NCBI GenBank assembly: GCA_038745625.1 | Contig: JBCDLG010000007.1 | Span: forward strand, 1 to 54,929 | DNA length: 54,929 nucleotides | Direction: 5' to 3' | From: Parvularcula sp038745625 | GTDB taxonomy: Bacteria; Pseudomonadota; Alphaproteobacteria; Caulobacterales; Parvularculaceae | In this document: piece after piece, positions 36,300 through 45,752 of the stretch | Layout of the letters: every line of letters begins with the position of its first letter | Position numbering within the stretch: the stretch's first letter is position 1 | Program-made: the position numbers and the translations under genes | Notes under the pieces: model-generated | What the model was told of the DNA's origin: nothing | Databases searched by the model: none | Seen by the model: only the letters and a program-made list of their open reading frames with translations

Positions 36300-36759
36300 C
36301 GAAAGAATCCGTGTAAGCAGTACATTTGGCCATTTGTCACAATGCATCAACCCTGGCCAAGTACTAATGTTGAATAAGCTGGGAGCGCCACTCGGACTTC
36401 GTCCCTTTTTGCCCGCATAGTCGCCTAACCCGAGCTTCCTAAAGTCGCCCAAGTAGGACACTCGCTAAAGTCAATCGACTGGCAGCTATTGGCGTGAGTT
36501 GCCGTTCGTCAGCTCAAGGCTGAAGCGGCGTGTTTGCGGACATCGACGTTCCGCTTGCCGAACTCAAAGCAAAGCCGATTGCAGACATAAGCGGCAAGCT
36601 CCGTCGCAAAGCGTGCTTGCCAAGTCTCTACCGATCTACGCAGACTAAATCGTTTGAAACCGCGCTATATGGGGTATATATTCATTCATGGCACAACGTA
36701 TAGTGTTTTCGCCCGCATGAAATGAAGGCGGCGCGGCTTAGAAAAGAAGAAGCAATCAT
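36300..36759. other. divergent intergenic region of PIN and OLD/UvrD genes
   Basis: 460 bases without a supported gene. It must carry promoters for both directions. GCGGACAT (36536-36543) and GCAGACAT (36581-36588) resemble the motif in the 34.5 kb junction. An AT-rich segment at about 36660-36695 (TATATGGGGTATATATTCATT region) is the likely promoter for the OLD gene. Confidence 0.45.
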
Positions 36760-39012
36760 ATGCAAATCGATTTCATTGAGGTCAGCAATTACAGAAAACT
36801 ACTCGCTGCCCGCATAGATATTGCCAAGACACAGACTTTGTTTGTTGGTGCCAATAATAGCGGCAAGACACCCGCCATGGTTGCACTGCGCCAATTCTTG
36901 AAAGATCGAACGGGTTTCACAACGAAGGACGTTACAGCCTCGAACTGGGTAAAGTTGGAAGCGCTTGCGGCTAGTTGGGGGACGCTCAGCGAACAAGAGG
37001 CCCCCGATGCTGAGGCATTCAATCGACTTATGCCGACGCTCGATGTTTGGATTTCTGCTGCCGATCACGAACTGCACCATGTGGCGCACCTTTTACCAAG
37101 CCTCGACTGGGCGGGTGGCCAGCTCGGGGTGCGCCTCCGGCTCGAAACGTCGAATTTCGAAGCGCTGGTAGCGGATTTCCGAGAGGCTGAGTCTACTGCC
37201 GACGCGCAGGTAGAGAAGTATTCTCAGAGTAACGTAGCCCTGCCAAAGGATTTCTCGTTGTGGCCGAAATCCTTTGCCGACTATCTGGATCGCCGGTTTT
37301 CGCAGAAGCTGCAAGCGTATCTTCTCGATCCTACGAAAGTTACGGCGCCTCACCCGGCCCACCACGCCCAGCCGCAAGAATTGCCAACGGATCCCGTGCC
37401 GTTGGACAAAGATCCATTCGCAGGGCTTATCCACATTCGTGAAATTGCGGCGCAGCGAGGTTTTGCCGACGCCACAGACGGCGCGCGTGATGAAGGAGAG
37501 GAAAAAGAAAGCGGAAGCACGAGCGGATCGCGACACCGGCTTTCGAGCCAGCTACAGGCCTATTATCGGCGTCATCTCGATCCCGACAAAGAGCCCACGG
37601 AAGAGGATGTGTCCGCGCTCGGTGCCTTCCATGCCGCCCAGTCCACTTTTGATGAGAGGTTGGAGAAGCATTTCAGCGCAGCAAAGACGGAGTTGGAATC
37701 GCTCGGTTATCCTGGCATTTCAAATCCGAAGCTTTCCATCTCTACACGGATTAAACCGACTGACGGCCTCAACCATCCGTCAGCGGTACAATATGATATT
37801 GGCGGGGATGGCGAGGCGATCCGATTGCCTGAAGATTACAGCGGGCTCGGCTTCCAGAATCTGATCTCGATGGTGTTCCGGCTAATGCGCTTCCGGGATG
37901 AGTGGATGCGCGTGGGTAAGGTTTCCGCCGCATCACCTAGAGACAGTGACGTCGCCATTGAACCTTTGCAATTAATCTTGGTGGAGGAACCTGAGGCCCA
38001 TTTACATGCGCAAGTCCAACAGGTCTTTATTCGTAAAGCGTACGACGTTCTACGCAATCATGATTTGCTCGGAGCAAAGGTCGATTTCCATACCCAGTTA
38101 ATTGTCAGTACCCATTCTAGTCACGTGGCCCATGAGGTTGATTTCACCAATCTGCGCTACTTCAAAAGACGGCCCGCAGTTAAAGGCGGCGTGCCCACCT
38201 CGGTTGTCGCCAATCTGACCAGCCTTTTTGGGAGCGACGACGAGACGACCCGGTTTGTGCGGCGGTACTTGAAAACCACTCATTGTGACCTTTTCTTCGC
38301 CGATGGCATTATCCTCCTGGAGGGCGCAGCTGAGCGGATACTAATTCCGCACTTCATTCGCCAGCACCATGAGGACTTGGCGGCGCGCTATATCTCGCTA
38401 TTGGAGGTGGGCGGCAGTCACGCACACCGACTGAAACCCCTGATCGATGTCTTATCGATCCCAACACTGATCATATCAGATCTTGATGCGATGGACCCAT
38501 CAAATCAGACCAGATCCGTACGACCGCAAACGAGCAAGGGTTACGAGACGGCAAACACGGTCCTAAAGACATGGATACCCGGCAAAACAGGTGTGGATGA
38601 TTTGCTCAAAGAAGCTGCGGTTCCGGAACAAGCGGGAACCGGTCTAGGCGTCATGGGCATCGCCTATCAGCGAACGATAGATGTAACGTATCCTGACGGC
38701 ACTGCGCGAAAGACCCTCATCCCAAGTACATTTGAGGATGCGCTCGCCTTAACGAACCTCTCGCTTATCGCGGCTTTGAAGGGCGACACAATGACCAACA
38801 AGTTCGCGAAAATAGTCACTAACGGGACGGATGCCGAAGCGGTTGCTCAAGGGCTCTATGAGCGATTGCGGGACCATCCGCAAAAGGCTGCCTTCGCCCT
38901 TGATGTTTTGTCTAGCGATCAATTCGAGAAGTTCGTGCCGCCGTCCTATATCACCGAAGGCCTCAGTTGGCTCGAAGGCCAACTCAAGAAATCGGCGGCG
39001 AGCCCCCTATGA
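36760..39012 (+). CDS. OLD-family ATP-dependent nuclease (GajA-like, AAA + TOPRIM)
   Basis: 750 residues. An ABC/SMC-type ATPase is split as usual: Walker A GANNSGKT at 30-37, then a long insert with a charged linker (DEGEEKESGSTSGSRHR), signature-like YSGLGFQNLISM, Walker B LILVEEPEAHLHAQ, and the histidine switch VSTHSSHVAHE. The C-terminal TOPRIM has FADGIILLEGAAERIL and IISDLDAMD as metal-binding acidic motifs. A helicase gene follows with ATGA overlap, as in Gabija (GajA+GajB), whose GajA nicks DNA. It is clearly longer than characterised GajA (about 580), so it is Gabija-like rather than a sure member. Confidence 0.85.
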   Translation: MQIDFIEVSNYRKLLAARIDIAKTQTLFVGANNSGKTPAMVALRQFLKDRTGFTTKDVTASNWVKLEALAASWGTLSEQEAPDAEAFNRLMPTLDVWISAADHELHHVAHLLPSLDWAGGQLGVRLRLETSNFEALVADFREAESTADAQVEKYSQSNVALPKDFSLWPKSFADYLDRRFSQKLQAYLLDPTKVTAPHPAHHAQPQELPTDPVPLDKDPFAGLIHIREIAAQRGFADATDGARDEGEEKESGSTSGSRHRLSSQLQAYYRRHLDPDKEPTEEDVSALGAFHAAQSTFDERLEKHFSAAKTELESLGYPGISNPKLSISTRIKPTDGLNHPSAVQYDIGGDGEAIRLPEDYSGLGFQNLISMVFRLMRFRDEWMRVGKVSAASPRDSDVAIEPLQLILVEEPEAHLHAQVQQVFIRKAYDVLRNHDLLGAKVDFHTQLIVSTHSSHVAHEVDFTNLRYFKRRPAVKGGVPTSVVANLTSLFGSDDETTRFVRRYLKTTHCDLFFADGIILLEGAAERILIPHFIRQHHEDLAARYISLLEVGGSHAHRLKPLIDVLSIPTLIISDLDAMDPSNQTRSVRPQTSKGYETANTVLKTWIPGKTGVDDLLKEAAVPEQAGTGLGVMGIAYQRTIDVTYPDGTARKTLIPSTFEDALALTNLSLIAALKGDTMTNKFAKIVTNGTDAEAVAQGLYERLRDHPQKAAFALDVLSSDQFEKFVPPSYITEGLSWLEGQLKKSAASPL

Positions 39013-40892
39013 CCGGTGCAGAGACCACACCTGATGATACATTCGATGCTGGCGCCGATGTAGTCGTACAGTCTTGTCTATCGTTAGAAGCGCCCAAGAG
39101 CTTTTTTCTCTATGCTGGCGCAGGATCCGGTAAGACCCGTTCGCTGAAGGATGCGCTTGAACAGATCCTTAAAACGGTAGGACCAGATCTTGCCCGCCAT
39201 CGTCGGCAAGTGGGCGTGATCACCTTCACCAATGCGGCACGCGATGAGATTTTGCGCCGTGTGTCCCATTCGCCGCTCTTTCATGTTGCGACGATCCATA
39301 GCTTTGCTTGGACCCTGATCGAGGGGCGTACAGAGGATATCCGCGGCTGGCTTCTGGACAAGGTTCCAGACGATTTAGCCGAAAAAAAAGAAAAGCTTAC
39401 ACGTGCCAGAACTGACAATTCCAGAGCCAACTACGCCAAGGACATCGCCAGTCTCGAAGCCAGGATGATAGCGCTCAATGCTGTGCGCAAGTTCACCTAT
39501 AATCCCAATGGCGACAATATCGGAACGGATGCGCTGTCCCATGATGAAGTAATCAAAATGGCGTCGGCGCTTCTCACCTCGAAAGAGGTGCTGCGGAAGA
39601 TTGTCTTGGCTCGTTACCCCTTTCTGCTCATCGATGAGAGCCAGGACACGATGAAGGAGCTGATGGAAGCGCTTCTTGTGTTCGAGGGCTTGTATAGGGG
39701 AAAGTTCGCACTCGGCCTTTTCGGCGACACCATGCAGCGGATTTATCCGCAAGGGAAACCGGATCTCGCCGCCGCAATCCCTCCATCGCCAACCTGGGCT
39801 AGGCCAGAAAAGCAGATGAACCATCGTAGCCGTAAACGGATCATTCGTCTGGCCAATGCCATAAGAAGTGAGGCGGATGGCTGGTCTCAAAGAGCCCGTG
39901 CTGACAAAAAAGGCGGGTTTGCACTCGCTTACGTCCTGCCCGCTTCAACACCAGACAAGCTTGACGCCGAGATAGCGATTTGCGCGGACATGGCGGGTAG
40001 AACCGGTGATATGGATTGGACCGATCAAGAGACGGTCAAGACACTGACCGTGGAGCGCCACATGGCGGCGTCGCGATTGGGGTTTGCTCGGCTGTTTGCC
40101 GCAATTGATCCTGTGACGGAGCTTAAGACCGGGTTCAAGGATGGCACTCTTGGGCCACTTCGTTTGTTTACCGATCGCATTCTGCCCCTGGTCGAAGCCC
40201 AAGACGCCAGCGACCAATTTACCGGCATGGCCATTTTGCGCGTCCACAGCCCTTTGCTCGATAAGTCTGAACTTGAAGGGGCAAATGTCACAGCACAGGC
40301 GACCATGATGGCGGTGCGCGACGCAGTCGCTAGCTTGATGGCCTGCTTCAAAGCTGGCACCGACCCAAGCTGTGGCGACGTGTTGTCTATAATCGTTGAG
40401 AAAAAGCTGTTCGCTGTGCCCGATGCACTGACCGAAGCACTTACGCTCGGGCCCGTCGCAAAGGACGAGACTGATGAAGATACTCGTACGATGGCGTGGA
40501 GGCGCTTTCTCAGCGTCCGATTTTCAGAAATTCCGATCTATAAACAGTATACGGCCGATGACAGCCGGTTCGGCACGCATCAAGGCGTGAAGGGACTGGA
40601 GTTTCCCCGCGTCATGGTGATCGCAGATGACAGTGATCTGCGGTTTAAAGGTGCTGCGTCCTACGAGAAACTCTTCGGTACTAAACCTGCGTCGGCGACT
40701 GACAAAAAGAAGGCTGCCGAAGGAAAAGACACGACCTTCGATCGCACGCGGCGATTGCTCTATGTGACCTGCACACGGGCCGAAGAGAGTCTGGCACTGG
40801 TGATCTATTCGGATAACCCGGCTATCGCTCGGCAGACCCTGATCAACAAGAAATGGTTTGCCGCCGAAGAGATCATCACCGACGTTGTCTGA
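39009..40892 (+). CDS. UvrD/Rep-like superfamily 1 helicase (GajB-like)
   Basis: 627 residues from ATG 39009, overlapping the OLD gene stop. SF1A motifs are in order: FLYAGAGSGKTRSL (I), VITFTNAARDEI (Ia), FLLIDESQDTMKE (II), LGLFGDTMQRIYPQG (III), NHRSRKRIIRLAN (IV), THQGVKGLEFPRVMVI (V) and RRLLYVTCTRAEESL (VI). In Gabija, GajB is thought to respond to nucleotide or DNA state and to regulate GajA. The coupling and order support one two-gene system. A set of stem-loops lies about 100 nt downstream. Confidence 0.88.
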   Translation: MTGAETTPDDTFDAGADVVVQSCLSLEAPKSFFLYAGAGSGKTRSLKDALEQILKTVGPDLARHRRQVGVITFTNAARDEILRRVSHSPLFHVATIHSFAWTLIEGRTEDIRGWLLDKVPDDLAEKKEKLTRARTDNSRANYAKDIASLEARMIALNAVRKFTYNPNGDNIGTDALSHDEVIKMASALLTSKEVLRKIVLARYPFLLIDESQDTMKELMEALLVFEGLYRGKFALGLFGDTMQRIYPQGKPDLAAAIPPSPTWARPEKQMNHRSRKRIIRLANAIRSEADGWSQRARADKKGGFALAYVLPASTPDKLDAEIAICADMAGRTGDMDWTDQETVKTLTVERHMAASRLGFARLFAAIDPVTELKTGFKDGTLGPLRLFTDRILPLVEAQDASDQFTGMAILRVHSPLLDKSELEGANVTAQATMMAVRDAVASLMACFKAGTDPSCGDVLSIIVEKKLFAVPDALTEALTLGPVAKDETDEDTRTMAWRRFLSVRFSEIPIYKQYTADDSRFGTHQGVKGLEFPRVMVIADDSDLRFKGAASYEKLFGTKPASATDKKKAAEGKDTTFDRTRRLLYVTCTRAEESLALVIYSDNPAIARQTLINKKWFAAEEIITDVV

Positions 40893-41575
40893 GGTTTAAT
40901 GAGGTCTCCTTTATTCCTCCTTGCCGACATGTGACGTCAGCACGGTTTCGACCGCTATTAGATACTTCCAGAAAAAGAAGCAGGGGGTGAAACGGGGGCG
41001 GCACGCCCCCTCGGAGGCGCCGCAGCGCCGGAGCAAGATGCGTGTGACTACACGCACATCTTGCGTAAGTTGGAACCAGCCTCATTCCTTGCAACGGTGA
41101 GGTCGCTGGAGATGTCTTCAGCGTGTGATCTGGATCGAGCACATCTTCGGTCTCGAAGGACCGATCGCAAGCATAGTCAGGTTACACAAGGTTCTTTGGT
41201 CTGAACAGATGAAAGGGGATCTTGCGATGTCCCGAATGCAAGAACAGATGCTCGAGCCATGTAGCAACGTATTCGTCGACAAAGCGCACCTGGACATGCA
41301 TGTAGACCTAATGAGGGTTATCTAAAGCGCCATTAAAGATCAAATTCAGCATTCAAATTAGCTTGTCCTAACACATAGTCCGCAGCGGCAGTCTCAAATG
41401 AGTGCTAATATCGCGGGAATGTCGAAACCGCTCAGTTTAGTTGACAGTGATTTTAAGCATGAGTGCTGTCAAAGTACCAACGTTATTAACCATCTTCAAA
41501 TACGATTGATCTTAATCAAAAATAGCTTCCAAAATTATTAGATCGAATTCTTTAAAATGAAAAGTGCCAAATAAA
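40893..41575. other. intergenic region between helicase and STAND NTPase gene ends
   Basis: 683 bases between convergent genes. The first 200 bases carry three consecutive stem-loops (listed separately). A 66-codon frame at 41125-41325 starting at GTG has no ribosome site and no recognisable family, and is not called. From about 41330 the sequence is AT-rich like the following gene. Confidence 0.5.
40994..41064. repeat. three consecutive stem-loops downstream of helicase gene
   Basis: Loop 1: GGGGGCG / CGCCCCC with a 3-nt loop (40994-41010). Loop 2: GGCGC / GCGCC with a 4-nt loop (41016-41029). Loop 3: GCAAGATG-CGTGT with ACACG-CACATCTTGC, a 13-bp stem with a 2-nt bulge (41033-41064). No T-run follows. 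They may form a terminator or transcript end, or a structured RNA. Confidence 0.6.
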
Positions 41576-44500
41576 TTATAAATACATAATAAGATCGTCA
41601 GACTCAATAATATCTGCTATTTTTCTTAAGTGCTCTTTATATTGGATTGATAGGTTAGCTATTTTTATATCTTTAAAAAGTGATATTATCTTACCCTCGA
41701 AGTCTACCATTGAAAAATCTTCACTATAAGATTCATTTCCCTTTATTCGGGCATCACGAAAAAGACTCTCGCAAAATGACACAGCATTCAGATTTTTTTT
41801 CAGGCTCTTAATTAATGAATAAGCTCGCTTAATGTCTGTTGCGTGATTGGTTTCTTTCAATAAGATCAATATGAGACTGCATTGACCAAAAAAATCACCC
41901 CGACCAGCAGATTTTTCATAGAGGTGCCTAGCTAATCCAGTGTTTTTCATAGTACCTATGCCGTGGTGATAGCAAAACCCCAGGTGGGCAATAGAAAATG
42001 GGTCTTGGAGGTCTGATCCTTCATAGAAGTATTGGAATGCAGTATCATCATCTTGTGCGCAAGCCAAACCGAACAGAGCCAACTTTCCTAATTCTCCAAA
42101 AGCACGTCCACACCCCAAGTCAGCAGCATCATGAAATAATTTAATGGCATCTGTTCCGGAAAATTCCTTACCGGAACCTGTTAAGTACATTCGCCCCAGA
42201 AGAAACTTAGAAAATTTATCTCCATACATCGCAGAACTTTCTATTAGGGTATATGAATGACCTTTATCTCTTTCAGCACCCAATCCATGATACTTGAGCT
42301 CTCCCAATAATGACATTGAAGGGATATCCCCTAGGTCAGTCGCTATAGATAAGTATTCTACAGCTTCTGTATACGATGAGTCTATTTTTGTATTCGCGAT
42401 AAGACGAGCAGAAACCCCATCCCCCATAGATATGGCATCTTTAAAATAAAGCTCAGCGATTTCTGGGTTACATTCGTGACCTATTCCATTAAGTATAAAA
42501 TAACCAGAAAGGCGCGCGCGAATATAACTGTATCTGTCATAATAAATTCCATTTCTCAAAGAAGTAAGAATGCGACTTTCTATTTTCTTAATTTTTGACC
42601 TATAAATATCTTTATATACAATAGAGCCGTATAATATATCAGCACCTAATAAACTTATTTGATTACTTGATAGCTTCGGAATAAGGTCATCAAGAAGATC
42701 AAGTGCTTTTTTCTCTGATTGTTCAACTCCTATTCCAGAGTCATAACATCGAGCAAGGCTTACAGTTCCTTCAAATGACCTTAGCTCATGACTAAATCTG
42801 TATAATTCAAATGCTCTTAATTTATCGGTCTGTACACCATCGCCTATCTCATAAATCTTAGCCAATCTGTTAGCGCAGTCACTCGACTCAAACCCCACAC
42901 CAATTTCTAACCATTCATGCTCACGCAAGCCTTGAGCGAAGCCGTATTTTCGAGCATGTGAGGATAAAAATACTAACGCTCCGATGTGGCCGCTATATCC
43001 CGCTGCCCCAATAATTCCCAGAATTTCATCTTCGTAGCCATCACCAGAGGCTGATGAAAAAACAGCCTCATAAAAATACTTATCTAAAATATTTTTATTT
43101 ATGTTTTTAATAACAATTTCTATTAATTCTTTGTAATATGGAAAACTAAAATCTTGTATTATTCTAGTTGCGAACACCTTTACTTTTTTTGCATCTAAAG
43201 TAATCGCCTCTTGAAGAATAACTTTGTAATTTGCATTCCTTTCAAAGGCTTGCATTACAAACCAGCCACCTAGTATTTCCGGTTTCATTGGAGGTATGAA
43301 GTTAGATGGCCCCTTTACACTCTGGCCTACAGAAGCACTATTTATTACAAGGGCGCCAATTCTTGATTTAGCATCAACGTTAATCGACAACTTATGCCCT
43401 AATACATCATTGCAATTCACTCCACCAAGAATAGTTGATAGTAAAGACAATCCCACCTCATTACTATCATCACTCAAAGTCGGGGGATTAGTAGAAAATT
43501 CTTTCGACCATCTAAAGAAATAATCTCTTTCCATTATATTGTCAAGGATACTCTCCCTTGTCCAAAAATCAGATGTACCGCCTGATGAGAATGCAGATAT
43601 AGTTAAAATCAGAAAAAATGGGCTAATAGATGAGTCAATTCTTTTTATTATACTCTTAATTCTATGAACTTCCAGATCCGTGTAATTCTGCTCAGGTGCA
43701 AAACACTTAATTGCATCTTCTATTTTCTCTTCAGCAACACCTAAGAGTTCAACAACCCCCTCATTGAACCGATACTTTTGAATATCCTGTCTCGGATTGT
43801 TATGAAAGTCAGTAATTCTGATAAACCATTGTGATAAATTTGAAATATCAGAATGAAAACTTCTATTCTCTAAACGAATGTCGGATTCTTCATTATAACC
43901 TTGATTCCATGGGCTTCTTTCTAAAAAGAGAACTCGAACCTTAGGATTGTCGCCATAGCTATATGCCTCATTCTCAAATTGGGATTTCTGAAATAAATTT
44001 TTGTATAGATCAGAAATTTTTTCTTCATCACCAAATACATAATCAATAATTATCAGAGTGTTCTTATCGGGCTGCCATGATTTCCAGTACTCACCAAAAG
44101 ACCTGATTTCATTTCCATACATGAAACCAGCACTCCAACTCAAACCTTTCGCATAATCCATGATTTCATATGCAAGCCGACTTTTTCCTTGACCTCCACT
44201 ACCTGCAATTTGATACCATAAACGAGGTCTGTTATCAGTAAGAAACTGCATAAGAGTTTCTTTTTCTACATTTCTCCCGTAGAAATTTGCTCTTTTACTG
44301 TGCGCAAAATGCAGATAATTATTGAATGCATTAGGAACTATTAAACTTGGTTGATTTTTTTTACTTGTTTTTATTTCTTTCTTTCTTGTCAATTCGTTTC
44401 TTTGAAAAATAAGACTTGAATTGATATCGGTCTTAGCTTGATAAATAATATTCTCTGGCAGGACATCATAGAAACATTCTAATACGTCTTCATTTCCTCT

Positions 44501-45001
44501 TGCATACAAGAATTTTTCTCTTAGGCATTCTATATCAAAATCACTGGGAAATTCTGGATAAGGCCGCAATGGCTGACTTGGACACTCTATACCTAGTGTT
44601 TTGGCTTTCGGCGCTAATGCTTCAATTTCCAAATCGGTATTTAGTCTATAATCTTCCCGGTCACACAACAGAGTGTATAGCCTCCAATTGAGTGGGTATT
44701 TGACTGAAAACCATAACAAAGTATGTCGTAGTGACTTCGGAAAGCTTCCAATTTTTGTATAGTTTACAATATTAGTTTTTTGCTTTTCTTTCGTCTTTTC
44801 CTGGGGTGCAAATTCTTCTTCAAAAGTTCTATCGAAAACACCTCTTGTTATATCCGAGATCGCGCGAACTCTATCGTTATTTTTTGAAAGTCTGATTGCC
44901 TCACCAAGAACTTCCAGCAAGTCGTTTTTTCTGTCTCTTCTTTTTGGATGAAGCTCGATCCAAAGCGCAAGACGTTCAAATGAAGTTGAAAGTGGTTGCA
45001 T
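41576..45001 (-). CDS. STAND/NACHT-like NTPase with C-terminal Sel1-type repeats
   Basis: 1141 residues, strongly AT-rich (many AAA, ATT codons) against neighbours. Three parts: a charged N-terminal region (1-235) without a known effector motif; a P-loop NTPase with Walker A AGSGGQGKSRLAYEI at about 264 and Walker B NTLIIIDYVFGDEE at about 312, then helical STAND-like segments; and from about 700 to 1070 Sel1/TPR-like repeats such as ANRLAKIYEIGDGV, ARCYDSGIGVEQ, GELKYHGLGAERD, GRMYLTGSGK and GFCYHHGIGT. Such NTPases sense phage proteins through repeats in Avs-type systems; that role here is inference. It lies 33 nt after a small repeat protein gene in the same operon. Confidence 0.8.
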   Translation of the reverse strand: MQPLSTSFERLALWIELHPKRRDRKNDLLEVLGEAIRLSKNNDRVRAISDITRGVFDRTFEEEFAPQEKTKEKQKTNIVNYTKIGSFPKSLRHTLLWFSVKYPLNWRLYTLLCDREDYRLNTDLEIEALAPKAKTLGIECPSQPLRPYPEFPSDFDIECLREKFLYARGNEDVLECFYDVLPENIIYQAKTDINSSLIFQRNELTRKKEIKTSKKNQPSLIVPNAFNNYLHFAHSKRANFYGRNVEKETLMQFLTDNRPRLWYQIAGSGGQGKSRLAYEIMDYAKGLSWSAGFMYGNEIRSFGEYWKSWQPDKNTLIIIDYVFGDEEKISDLYKNLFQKSQFENEAYSYGDNPKVRVLFLERSPWNQGYNEESDIRLENRSFHSDISNLSQWFIRITDFHNNPRQDIQKYRFNEGVVELLGVAEEKIEDAIKCFAPEQNYTDLEVHRIKSIIKRIDSSISPFFLILTISAFSSGGTSDFWTRESILDNIMERDYFFRWSKEFSTNPPTLSDDSNEVGLSLLSTILGGVNCNDVLGHKLSINVDAKSRIGALVINSASVGQSVKGPSNFIPPMKPEILGGWFVMQAFERNANYKVILQEAITLDAKKVKVFATRIIQDFSFPYYKELIEIVIKNINKNILDKYFYEAVFSSASGDGYEDEILGIIGAAGYSGHIGALVFLSSHARKYGFAQGLREHEWLEIGVGFESSDCANRLAKIYEIGDGVQTDKLRAFELYRFSHELRSFEGTVSLARCYDSGIGVEQSEKKALDLLDDLIPKLSSNQISLLGADILYGSIVYKDIYRSKIKKIESRILTSLRNGIYYDRYSYIRARLSGYFILNGIGHECNPEIAELYFKDAISMGDGVSARLIANTKIDSSYTEAVEYLSIATDLGDIPSMSLLGELKYHGLGAERDKGHSYTLIESSAMYGDKFSKFLLGRMYLTGSGKEFSGTDAIKLFHDAADLGCGRAFGELGKLALFGLACAQDDDTAFQYFYEGSDLQDPFSIAHLGFCYHHGIGTMKNTGLARHLYEKSAGRGDFFGQCSLILILLKETNHATDIKRAYSLIKSLKKNLNAVSFCESLFRDARIKGNESYSEDFSMVDFEGKIISLFKDIKIANLSIQYKEHLRKIADIIESDDLIMYL

Positions 45002-45034
45002 TGCAAGAACGCCGACTTGAAGCTGCTGAAATCA

Positions 45035-45532
45035 CTAGGGCTCTAACTTTGGCATGGATTTACAAGAAGGCGGCTGAACTCGCTGCCCATCACGATACCA
45101 GGCTTGTTCCTTTATCATTCCAGTTTCTGGGTCGCGGTAAAGGATCGCTGGTCCATTATCACGGTGAAGTAAGCCATGTTTTTCATAAGCTTCCAAGACT
45201 ACAACGCCAGTCTCAGAATCGTAATCCAAACGTGATGGACCATCAATTCGGTGAGGTTTTCCATCAAAGTACCAGTGTTTCCATACAAATCGACCACGAC
45301 AATCATACTCAATGTATGCTGGTTGGCCAGACCTATGCCGCTCGCCATTTTCATTGAAATACTGCTCACTTAGCAAAGTGCCGGTATCAGCATGTCGGAC
45401 CACAACAGTAGGACGGTCGGAACCGGCATTTTTTTGTCCTCCCAATCTCCAATCTTCTCGAAGCAATATAACTCCTTCAGGATTATGCTCTTTTGTGACC
45501 GTTACACTGTAAGTATTTGATTTTTCGCGCAA
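45035..45532 (-). CDS. tandem HR-GPA repeat protein upstream of STAND NTPase
   Basis: 165 residues starting at TTG 45532, with TGAGG 8 nt upstream. The sequence carries three or so copies of a W/Y-G-x-HR-x-GPA unit: GERHRSGQPAYIEYD, GKPHRIDGPSRLDYD and GLLHRDNGPAILYRD, each followed by a WY-DG element. These are MORN/YwqK-like beta-hairpin repeats, seen in proteins of phages, bacteria and large viruses with no clear role. It is the first gene of the operon with the NTPase. It might regulate or be the target sensed by it; not known. Confidence 0.65.
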   Translation of the reverse strand: MREKSNTYSVTVTKEHNPEGVILLREDWRLGGQKNAGSDRPTVVVRHADTGTLLSEQYFNENGERHRSGQPAYIEYDCRGRFVWKHWYFDGKPHRIDGPSRLDYDSETGVVVLEAYEKHGLLHRDNGPAILYRDPETGMIKEQAWYRDGQRVQPPSCKSMPKLEP

Positions 45533-45553
45533 TATTCGTACCTCAGTAATGTT

Positions 45554-45582
45554 ATTATATCACTTTTGTATCCAGCGCTCAA
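45554..45582 (-). promoter_or_regulatory. sigma70-type promoter for repeat-protein/STAND operon
   Basis: On the minus strand TTGAGC (45582-45577) and a perfect TATAAT (45559-45554) are 17 nt apart. Transcription would start near 45547, giving a leader of about 15 nt that includes the GAGG ribosome site for the TTG start. Confidence 0.65.
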
Positions 45583-45752
45583 GTAATGAATTGAAATTAT
45601 TGGTTTTTTACCTTTCCGACAACTTGTCCGACAGCATTCACTCCACCCAGCTCTCGAATACGCCGCGCTGTTGCGGTGTCGCCCCACTGGCCAGGGGCGT
45701 TGAACTCGGCGGGGTCATGAACCCGTTGCAACCTTGAATGGGATGCAACTCC

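Noticed and set aside
41125..41325. 66-codon frame between helicase and STAND genes
   Set aside because: GTG start without ribosome site and no recognisable pattern; cannot be supported.
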